A DNA stretch of 64,000 nt, from positions 8,469,199 to 8,533,198 of the forward strand of contig NC_092369.1 of the NCBI RefSeq assembly GCF_030848805.1, written 5' to 3'. The translations under genes and the position numbers were made by a program. Shown here one piece after another: positions 26,356-35,586 of this stretch (position 1 is its first letter; each line of letters begins with the position of its first letter). Origin of the DNA: Temnothorax longispinosus. Its lineage: Eukaryota; Arthropoda; Insecta; Hymenoptera; Formicidae. The notes beneath the pieces were generated by a model. That model saw only the letters and a list, made by a program, of their open reading frames with translations, had not been told where the DNA came from and searched no databases.

Positions 26356-26808
26356 GTGAGCATTTCATAATCTATAATCTTCTATTAATTGTTACTGATA
26401 GAAATAAATATTTATTTGCGCAGTATCTATTGTTTTCAGATTACTGTATAATATAATAGTGTATTGTATGTTTAATAAATTACTTATGGACAAAATTAAT
26501 ATTAATAAATATGTATAAAATATTAATTGTTAATATATAAAATATTTCTAAATAATTCAAATTTATAATAGTTTAAATTATATCTAAAAAGAAACAAGTA
26601 ATTGATATCTAAAAAACATTTTCATTAAGACCTTATTCTTTTATTAAATATTTATTTAAATTACGAATAAAGTAATACTTGAGTGTAAAGTTATTCTTCC
26701 ATATATTTTTTTAGACATTATTTTTAGTTGAATTTTTTTGTATGTTACAGATCAGTCTTGTATATAACTCGTCTATTGTGTAATGCAAGTAAAAAAAGGT
26801 CTAGATGA

Positions 26809-27175
26809 TAGAACTCGAGAGGAGGATGAGAAGGCCTATGAGAACAATCGATGTGCCGGCGGAGCAACCTTTGCGGTAAGCATTATCGCTTACTTGCGTA
26901 AAATTAGTTTTATTTTGTAAAGATTTAAAGATAATAATTTAAAGATAATAAAGAGAAAAAAAAATAATCTGTATAAAAATTTATTCTTACACAGATCCCT
27001 TTGAAAAGTTTATAATTATATTTCGATAGATATTTAATTAAAAAGCCGTAACAAAATTCTATGCATGTAACAATTATTTTTTGAATCATTGATTATTTAG
27101 CGCCGTTTTAATTTGAATCATGTTTGTATTACAGAATCATCGTAACTACGTGGCTGACAACTCCACTGTCAATCG
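26809..27175 (+). other. Diverged copy of the 112-nt and 52-nt modules
   Basis: The segment ending at 26,875 shares CGAGAGGA, GAGAAGGCCT and AACYTTTGCG-GTAA with the end of the 112-nt module. The segment 27,135-27,175, between ATTACAG and GTGAG, shares GTARCTACGTGGC with the 52-nt module. Order, spacing and splice-like borders match 32,129-32,567. It is an older duplicate of the module series inside the spacer, with several length changes, and it may no longer be coding. Confidence 0.5.
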
Positions 27176-27539
27176 GTGAGTGACAAAAAACATTATTAAT
27201 GAGGTAATGGATCTGTGAAAATTGTATGAGATTATATTTACGTATAATTATAATTGCACACTAAAAATAAATATAGAATTTCATGGATCCATTATCTTAA
27301 AATGGATAAACTATAAATGTTTATGACAGATATTTTATCTCGGACTCGTTTTGCGTTACTTATTAATTTGGTGTTCTGATGTGCTTGAGACTGCACTCGC
27401 CCAGGTATACAAAAAAGAATAAATAGAGAGTAATGATTATTTATTTAACTATAAAAATAGAATCGAAATGAGGACCAAATACGTTTAAAAATTATTAAAC
27501 TATACTCGTTTCAAATACATTAAAGATAATAATTGAATC

Positions 27540-29580
27540 TGTTGACTTAAAAGAATGTAAAAGTAAAATTTTTTTTTCCTAGACAATAAAACTCATACAA
27601 TAGAAATAAGGAAAAGATACTAATATCTAGAGTTGTATCTTACAATTCATAAAGATAAATAGTTATATAGATATCAGAAAAAGATTATGGAAATAAATAG
27701 GTCTTGGTTACATTGAAGTTGCTGATAAATGAAATAAATAAAAAAAAAAAAAAAAAAAAAAGAAAAAAAAATAAATGAAAAAAGAATAAGAAAGAAATAA
27801 AGTTGTATTAAAAATAAAATGTTGGCATTAAAAAAATATTAAGCTTTTCTACACTTTTTTTTTACAAAAAGAGTTAGTACAGCATGTTGTATGTGTAAAA
27901 TAAAAATAAAGAATTGTCTTAAAAAGAAAAGTTATTAAATGAGTTAGACATGTATTTTATTCAATCCCTTCCCCAAATATTCGTTCGAGATAAATATCTT
28001 ATAAATTGATGCAAGCAGTATATGTTTATAAATACTTTTCGAACATGTGTATATAAATAGAAGCATTATCTTTCTTATGAAAACAAGAAATACATATTTC
28101 AGTAACGCAGTATATTGCATCTGATTTATTTTATGTATATGCTACCGTAAAAATGTCAACAAATTAATAAACGACGATACGCGAGTCAGGCGCGGTACGT
28201 GGTACGTAAGTAAAGAAATTAATAGTTACAGGAGTAACGAATTACAATGTACATAATATACATATATATTCCAACTTAATAAACTGCGCGATTTACCTAA
28301 CAGTTAGCCTAATGTTACAATAGCTGTGTTTCAAGTCCGACAAATAATCGGCGCGCAGTTTATTAAGTTGGAATATATATGTATTATATTATATACATTG
28401 TAATTCGTTATTTCTGTAACTATTAATTTCTTTACTTACGCACCACGTACCGCGCCTGACTCGTATCGTCGTTTATTAATTTGTTGACATTTTTACGAGT
28501 CTAATGACATATTTGATTAATATTTTGTTCTCAATACGATTTTAATTTTTTTATACCTTTTTCATCATTTCAGCAATGTAATCAAGAATTAACTGTTTCC
28601 ATAATTTTTTCTGATAATCTAATTCTATTAATATTTTTATTAATAGAATTAAAATAAAGACCCGTTTTAAAGTTATTAAACTATACTTATTTTAAATATT
28701 ATTAAAAATAATATATTAAATGTTTTAACTTAAAAGAATGTAAAGTTTTTTTTCCTGGACAATAGAATTCAGACAACAAAAATGAAATATTTATATCTAT
28801 ATGTAGAGTTGTATCTTACTAAAGATAAATAGTTCCGCATAGACATCAGAAAAAATTATAGAAACAGTTAATTCTTGGTTACATTGCTAAAATGGTAAAG
28901 AAGGTATAAGAAAAAGTAAAATCGTAATGAGAACAAAATAATGGCATTTTAAAAATATAAAGCTTTTTTACAGATTTCTTGGAAAAAACTAATACAGGAT
29001 ATTTATACATGCAAAATAGAAATAAAGAATCGTCTTTAGATAGGGAATAAGTTATTAAATAAGTTCGGCATGTGTTTCCTTTAATCCCTTCCTCAAATAT
29101 ATTTGTCCGAGATTAAATATTTTGTAAATTAGTTCTATCAAGCTACACGTATATATATAAATATATTTTTAAATATGTGTATATAAAATAGAAGTATTAC
29201 AATACTTCTATTTTATATACATATAGATATACATGTAGCTTGATTGCACTAATGTATAAAATATCTAATCTCGAACGAATATTTGGAGAAAGGATTAAAG
29301 GAAACACATGCCTAATTTATTCAATAACTTATTCCCTATCTAAAACAATTCTTTATTTCTATTTTGCATATATGTATAAATATCCTGTATTAGTTTTTTT
29401 TTTGTGAAATCTGTAGAAAAACTTTATATTTTTCAAGTGCCAATATTTTGTTTTTAATACAATTTTAATTTTTCTTATACCTTCTTCATCATTTCAGCAA
29501 TGTAACCAAGAATTAACTGTTTCCATAATTTTTTCTGATATCTATGAAACTATTTATCTTTACTTATCTATATTTCCAGC
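27540..29580. repeat. Cluster of nested foldback repeats
   Basis: The block 27,540-28,100 is a direct diverged copy of 28,725-29,150. 28,146-28,290 pairs with 28,352-28,497 (arms of about 145 bp, 61-nt loop). 28,500-28,620 and 29,450-29,580 are inverted copies of the same unit. 28,821-29,198 pairs with 29,201-29,575 around a 2-nt centre. An A-rich run of about 35 bases lies at 27,739-27,775. The arrangement suggests repeated insertion of one non-autonomous foldback family, one copy splitting another. No protein is encoded. Confidence 0.85.
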
Positions 29581-30517
29581 CCATTAGAATACGTTGGCTG
29601 AAAGTATAAGTAAGAAAACATACGCTTACACTTAAATACACATTGATAAATTGGTTCGACGGTAGTAAATTATTTAAAGGATAATTTTCTAACCTGCGCT
29701 AATTTTCTCTGCGTCTATGTTATTAGATATTTGTTAAATGCTGAATTTTTTTGTGCAATATTTAATAAATACCATGTTATTTCCGTTTTTGGAAGCGATA
29801 GCTGGGCGATGAATCGTAACGATCTTTGTACGTACATGGGTAATTCTTACCGCCTCTTTAAAAATTAATGGTCCCTATTGCAGAACCAGAATTAATGTAT
29901 TAAACTCGGATTTCTGAAAGCAATTATTTCGGCATTAGTTGGCGACAACGCCCATGCTATTTCTTCGATTCAAAAATCGAGTTATAAAATTAATCAGTGT
30001 GATATGAGAGAATATTTAATTTTTAGACATTGGCTTAGGTATCTCGAAAAGACTAACTCCCGTACTCACTAATATGAGCTCCTGAAAAAAATAGTTTCTT
30101 TAGGAATAGTTTCGAACTAAAATTTGTTAATAATCACTTAAAATTATGTAAACAAAACATGTAATATTCTACTCTGATTTGTTTTTTCAATTTGTTTTTT
30201 AAAAATAATTTTACGGCACACATACTAAAGAAAATTATTCCCATATTTCTATATACATTCCTTTTAATTATATATATATTATTCTCGTATATTTTCTATT
30301 CTCGCGTACTTGTATTCCTATATATCTCAACCAAGTGCACCGACCTAAACGTACGCGTAATCTTATCTTTTACAGGCTTTTACCGAACAACGGGGAAACT
30401 AAATTCAATCATCGCCGATTGTATAAACAACGGTTCGTTGCGTTTTACTTTCGCGAGTGTCGTTCGAAGTCGTCGGATTATTCGGAATTCCGTCGTTTCT
30501 CTGCCGTCCGAGTTCGC
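29581..30517. other. Spacer sequence, nothing recognised
   Basis: AT-rich DNA that becomes more GC-rich after 30,330. A 131-codon open frame (30,192-30,587) runs into the first unit of the tandem array and shows no family resemblance. I see no repeat or exon that can be supported. Confidence 0.5.
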
Positions 30518-31665
30518 CGGAAATAATCGAACATTAATTCGCGTTTCGGGATCGTCGCGTAAAATATCGTTCTTTTTTAATAATTAGCATATAACTGCGT
30601 CAATTTCCACGTTCTCAGACGTGATGGCTGTCTCGTGCGTGGTCCTTGAGCGGAAAGGTGCCGGGACCGCATAACAAGAACTGCCCAGATCATTTGACTT
30701 CACTGTGCGTGGAAGGGTGCTACCATGACGTGTCGGTGGCGAGGGGAGATGATCCTCATTGTAGAGGGCTCGCTTTCTACTTTTCGAGGATCTCTCTTCT
30801 CTCTGTCGAACACTATTCAACTGGCCACGCGGGGTTAAGTCCTTAATCGGGCAAATCGAGTCAGTTGTCCGGCTCTGAACGCGTCGAGATAACGCGGTTA
30901 TCGCGGAAATAATCGGGCGTTAATTCGCGTTTCGGGATTGTCGCGTAAAATATCGGTTTTTAATAATTAGCATATAACTGCGTCAATTTCCACGTTCTCA
31001 GACGTGACGGCTGTCTCGTGCGTGGTCCTGTGCGGAAAGGTGCCAGGATCGCATAACAAGAACTGCCCAGATCATTGACTTCGCTGTGCGTGGAAGGGTG
31101 CTACCATGACGTGTCGGTGGCGAGGGGAGATGATCCTCATTGTAGAGAGCTTGCTTTCTACTTTTCGAGGATCTCTCTTCTCTCTGTCGAACACTATTCA
31201 ACTGGCCACGCGGGGTTAAGTCCTTAATCGGGCAAATCGAGTCAGTTGTCCGGCTCTGAACGCGTCGAGATAACGCGGTTATCGCGGAAATAATCGGGCG
31301 TTAATTCGCGTTTCGGGATCGTCGCGTAAAATATCGGTTTTTAATAATTAGCATATAACTGCGTCAATTTCCACGTTCTCAGACGTGACGGCTGTCTCGT
31401 GCGTGGTCCTGTGCGGAAAGGTGCCAGGATCGCATAACAAGAACTGCCCAGATCATTTGACTTCACTGCGCGTGGAAGGGTGCTACCATGACGTGTCGGT
31501 GGCGAGGGGAGATGATCCTCATTGTAGAGAGCTCGCTTTCTACTTTTCGAGGATTTCTCTTCTCTCTGTCGAACACTATTCAACTGGCCACGCGGGGCTA
31601 AGTCCTTAATCGGGCAAATCGAGTCAGTTGTCCGGCTCTGAACGCGTTGAGATAACGCGGTTATC
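30518..31665. repeat. Three-unit tandem array, about 382 bp each
   Basis: The units start at 30,518, 30,904 and 31,285 (386, 381 and 381 bp), each beginning CGGAAATAATCG. They are nearly identical, differing by a few substitutions and single-base indels. Each unit has a minus-strand open frame (LNSVRQREE... NEDHLPSPPTRHGS); it is 78 codons in unit 1, frame-broken in unit 2, and extended to 115 codons at the end of unit 3. The high identity suggests recent expansion or gene conversion. It lies in the spacer just before the tandem 112-nt modules. Confidence 0.92.
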
Positions 31666-31776
31666 GCGGGCAATTTTTCCAAGAACAAACTCGGTCGTTA
31701 CGTAACGTTTTCGGGAGTGACGTATTAAATATTGCGCGATTATAGTTATCCGCGTATACGTGTGATGCCGGTGGAG

Positions 31777-31874
31777 TTGTGTCGAGCATCGAGGGAGCTA
31801 ACAACCCGAGAGGACAGCCTGAGAGGAGGAGGAGGCCTGGGAGAGGCATCGGGCGCCAACGTACCAACTTTACA
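31777..31874 (+). other. Tandem relative of the 112-nt module
   Basis: Shares ELTTREDSL and GLGEASGAN in the same frame as the module at 32,129-32,240 and is followed by GTAAAT. The flanking DNA down to about 32,128 also aligns with the DNA after 32,241, giving a tandem duplication with a period of about 366 bp. The acceptor side is less clear. This copy is absent from the left arm. Confidence 0.5.
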
Positions 31875-32128
31875 GTAAATATATTTTTTATTTTGTGTAA
31901 AAGTAGTTCTTTTGTTTTTATTCTTGAGTTGTTTTATTTCCCTTACAATGATTTAGAAATAATAATTAAAAAGAAATAATTTAAAATTTTATAAGAGTTT
32001 ATTTTTCTAAAGATCTTTTTCGGAAAATGTATAATTATTAAAATAAAAATGTCTAATTGAACGATAAATAAGAAGTTTGATGCGCATAAGAATTATTTAA
32101 TATCAAATCATTTATTTATATGTTTCAG

Positions 32129-32240
32129 GAGATAACGACGCGGAAAGTGTCGCATCGTGGGAGCTGACCACCCGAGAGGACAGCCTGAGTGGAGGAGAAG
32201 GCCTGGAAGAGGCATCGGGCGCCAGCGGAACAACTTTGCG
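32129..32240 (+). other. Exon-like module, 112 nt (right arm)
   Basis: Plus-strand segment between GTTTCAG and GTAAAT, mirror of 23,282-23,393. It encodes an acidic serine- and glycine-rich stretch (DNDAESVASWELTTRED ... GASGTTLR) in one open frame. Joined to the next module at 32,516 the frame continues FNVATWQI and stops, giving a possible C-terminal tail. There is no recognised domain. Confidence 0.5.
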
Positions 32241-32515
32241 GTAAATATTTTTTATTTTGTGTAAGAGTAATTTTTTTGTTTATTATTTAAGCTTTTTTAT
32301 TTTACCATGATTTAAAAATAATTGTTAGAAGAAAAGGAGTAATTCAATCTTTTATAAAAATTGTTTTTTGTAAAAATCTTTATCGAAAAATGTATAATTA
32401 CTTAAATAAATATCTAATTGAATAATAAAAAGTTCGATGCACGTAGGAATTATATTTTAAAACATTAGGTTTTTTTAAACACTGTTAATATGAATTTTAT
32501 ATTTGTATGTTACAG

Positions 32516-32567
32516 ATTCAACGTAGCTACGTGGCAGATATAATTCCGCTGTTGCGAATCAGGGTCG
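32516..32567 (+). other. Exon-like module, 52 nt (right arm)
   Basis: Plus-strand segment between GTTACAG and GTGAG, mirror of 22,952-23,003 with the same length. In the frame that continues from the 112-nt module it contains an early TAA, so any donor use would be in untranslated sequence. Confidence 0.45.
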
Positions 32568-32952
32568 GTGAGTGATGAATTAACATATTTATTGAGGTAA
32601 CGGATGTGTGGCAACTTATCAAATATACATACCACATATCTAGATAAATGTATTCAATTTGATAACAATACAAAGGTCTACACATAAGTAGCATTCTATA
32701 CATCCGTTGCTTTAAAATGGATCAGTTAGAACAGATTAGGATAAATTTAATCCTGGACGTCTCTTTAATATATTTAATGTGTATTTATTGATTAATTTAA
32801 TGTGCATACGAGAATATACTCAGTCAAACGAGAATGTATCCAGGATTAAACTTTATATAAGTCGGTGCAAAAAAATAATATATATAATATATGTTGTTTT
32901 CTAATTGTAAGACATTCTTTCAATTTGCATCATGTTTTATATTTGCATCACG

Positions 32953-32989
<37 letters not shown>

Positions 32990-33799
32990 ACATACATATT
33001 ATAATAATAAAATGATAAAAAATATTTTAGTATTAGGTAACATGTATGTATTTCATATTTTATATAATTTATAGATTTTTTTCATAAAAACAAGCTTACA
33101 ATTATTAATTAATATTATTTATTTTAACGCATTGACTTTAGTCTAAACTGTTATAGCTTATTCATGCGTAGAGTAATTGATAACTGGATTTTATCCCAGT
33201 TAAAGTAGTAATATGACGTAAGATCCAATATATATTTTGTTATAAAATAGATGATTTTTTTGTAGTAATTATTTTAGAATCAATCAATTTCGAACATTAT
33301 TTAAAAATAATTTTGAATTGATATATTGTATGAAAAACAATTTTAATAATTTGTATTTACAAAGAGAGATTTTTATCAATTCTAATTGTGTGTGAAATTT
33401 ATTATCTCTCTCGGATCTTACGTCATTCATCTGAATGTCTCATCTCTGCATGCTTTTGAGATGAGCTTCAGCAACAAACCGTTCGAATCGATACGCATAT
33501 ATAGGCCTTCTAGATTTTATTGGATAACGCGTCTAGCAATTTTTACTTATTTTCAAGTTAAAGTTTTATTGTACCTATACATTATAAAGTTTACATATAA
33601 TAATAAATTTCATAACCGTGATCAAATCTCTTCGAATCAAAACACAAGTTGGCATAGAGATTTATTTCAAATTCGGTTTGTTTCCAATTCGATTATGTAT
33701 TTTAATTACTGGAAATATATTTTATTTGCTACGAGAGAGAATAAACGCGTGTAAAGAATAAATGCGCAATTAATTCGCGTATTGATGGAATTATTATTG

Positions 33800-34135
33800 T
33801 TATTGTTTGTTGTTAATTTTGTATTTAATTAATTTAATTAATGTGATGGCCTCTTCGCGACGCGTTCGTGTTTCGCGCATCAAGCAAAAGCGTAAAATCT
33901 TATCGCTTATTGCTATATAGCGATGCTTAGCCGGCAGCAGGAGTATTTCTCCTTGCTGCCAGTCTCTGGTTATATGAAGCCAGAATACGGCCAGAAGAAA
34001 GAAAACGAAGAGGATCAAGGTAGGTTGGTGTGTTACACCAATAAAAGTTAAAAAGAAAACAGGTAAAGATAAACCTGCACGGAAAAAAATTAGCTGCCGT
34101 AGCAAATCTAGTCGTAAAATATGCACAACTAACAT
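33800..34135 (-). CDS. Unknown 111-codon open frame in right arm
   Basis: A single ATG-to-stop frame on the minus strand, pointing inward. Residues about 40-75 are strongly hydrophobic (for example PTLILFVFFLLAVFWLHI), long enough for one or two membrane segments; the C-terminal third is basic. Its start lies inside the hairpin at 34,110-34,253. The left-arm copy is frameshifted. It resembles no family I know, and an open frame of this length is not rare by chance in this window. Confidence 0.2.
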   Translation of the reverse strand: MLVVHILRLDLLRQLIFFRAGLSLPVFFLTFIGVTHQPTLILFVFFLLAVFWLHITRDWQQGEILLLPAKHRYIAISDKILRFCLMRETRTRREEAITLIKLIKYKINNKQ

Positions 34136-34253
34136 TTTTTTGCTGCGAGAGCTATATTTTTAGCAATAGTAACAAGTTTTGCTACTATTGGACTATTGCT
34201 AAAAATATAGCTCTTGCAGCTAAAAAAATATTAGTTGTCCACATTTTGCGACT
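34110..34253. repeat. Hairpin inside right arm
   Basis: Mirror of the palindrome at 21,288-21,431, with the same pairing of AGTCGTAAAAT against its complement and the same AT-rich centre. Confidence 0.85.
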
Positions 34254-34552
34254 CCTTTTTTTCCGTATGTAAGGTTATCTTGTATACTGCACATAATCAA
34301 AGACGGAAAAGATGCCGTCTCGAATTAGAAATCTCTATCTCGCGTAAATTAAATTTAACTCCCAATATAACTTGTAAACGGTTCCGATTTAAAACTAAGT
34401 ATACGCACGCTTTTCTGATTTCGGGTAATCGCGGTCGTATCATAGGTATACTGGATAAAGGTACGGGTAGATAGGAATATGGGTAAAAATTAGATAAAAG
34501 TTGGGTAGGTAGGAAAACAAATAAGTAAAAGTACGGGTAGGTATAGGGATAT

Positions 34553-35230
34553 AGGTATGTGATTTTCGACAATAGAAGAACATTTAATTAATTATAATTT
34601 TAAAAATTCAGGTAAGGAACGAATAAGTAAGCATACGGGTAGGCAGAAATGGTGGGGGGGGGTGTAATTTTACAATGAAAGAAAATTAATTCCTTTTATA
34701 ATTTTAATCCCGCGTTTTCCTGACGGTTTTCTGAAGTCGTATAGTTTTTGCAATAAGTCAATGACGACTACCATGTTTCATAATCATGAAATTAATTATT
34801 ATATTCTAAGAGAAGATTTTACTTTTCTCTCATTAAATGTTTTCCCGTTAATAGTAATATTAATATTATTTTTACAATGATGACACTCATTAATAGTAAA
34901 ATATGCATGGATTTAACGATAGACCATTAAGAGAATAAATGCAAATCAAGAATCAGTTTACACGTTCTTGTCGATATATCTTGTTCGAATAGTTCTTATA
35001 AACGTGTATATTTTTTTCTTTAATTTTTGATCTTTTTTTAAAGACCATTTCTAGATACGTGGGAGTCAGCTGATTCAAAACATAGATATTAAGTTTTAAG
35101 CATTTAAATAGTTTAGATATATGTCTATAATGAAATACATGCGCAAACGGAGACATTTTATTGGATAAATCTTAATTTTTATTACTTTATATAAAAGATT
35201 TAAAGTTTTTCTTCGTCGTGCATCCATAAA
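34553..35230. other. Flank of the inverted-repeat locus
   Basis: AT-rich DNA with a G run near 34,650 and a TACGGGTAGG motif at about 34,635 that resembles the arm ends. I see nothing else that can be supported. Confidence 0.5.
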
Positions 35231-35351
35231 TGTGCACCCGAGTAAAGTTTTCGAACGTAGCCAAAAATATCAATACCCTATTCGCTAGAATGTAAAATAA
35301 TAATCATGCTAAAGACGACCATACAGTATTTGTTACTGTATGCTCGTCCTT
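35231..35351. repeat. Dispersed fragment of the palindrome family
   Basis: Begins GTGCACCCGAGTAAAGTTTTCG inside the right half of MITE A and continues into the DNA that flanks MITE A at 24,320-24,387 and 25,379-25,440. It keeps the segment CCCTATTCGCTAGAAT that the right arm has lost. Its end is a small hairpin, with ACAGTATTTGTTACTGT at its centre. It shows that the inner palindrome sequence exists outside the locus and allows changes to be polarised. Confidence 0.8.
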
Positions 35352-35437
35352 TTGTTGAATGCTTTTGTTGAATCGCAATGCGATAAGCCCAGATATATGC
35401 AATTGGATTTTCAATCGCAAAATCGCATGTGATGTAA

Positions 35438-35583
35438 TGGTCATTCTACATTAGTCGCAATCGTAAGGGTCGTAAGAAATTGACCAATTACAGTCTATTA
35501 GTCTGCTTGCAATCGAAGAATAATAGACTGTGATTGGTCAATTTCTTACGACTCTTACGACTACGACTAATGCAGAACGACCA
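35438..35583. mobile_element. MITE C, 146 bp
   Basis: Foldback element with arms of about 63 bp (TGGTCATTCTACATTAGTCG at the left end) and a 20-nt loop, flanked by TAA on both sides (35,435-35,437 and 35,584-35,586). A TAA 3-bp duplication fits the TWA preference of PIF/Harbinger elements; the assignment is an inference. No coding capacity. Confidence 0.8.
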
Positions 35584-35586
35584 TAA

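Larger units (their letters stand above)
24892..26394. repeat. Right arm of the central giant hairpin
   Basis: Mirror of 23,522-24,874. It is longer mainly because MITE B (25,857-25,983) is inserted here and not on the left. Near 25,397 it lacks about 17 bp that the left arm and the dispersed fragment at 35,231 retain, so the left form is ancestral at that site. Homology to the left side stops at 26,394 and resumes at 32,012. Confidence 0.93.
32012..34552. repeat. Right outer inverted-repeat arm
   Basis: Reverse complement of 20,991-23,509, in the same order: the 112-nt and 52-nt modules on the plus strand, an AT-rich middle, the 111-codon frame, the hairpin and the CTACCCGTA-type end. A TA run near 32,957-32,983 is expanded compared with the left arm. 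A further TACGGGTAGG lies just outside at about 34,635, so the original element could have extended further. Confidence 0.93.

Noticed and set aside
27540..31665. Direct repeats as a CRISPR array
   Set aside because: Repeat units are hundreds of bases long without unique spacers of constant size, and the DNA is eukaryotic.
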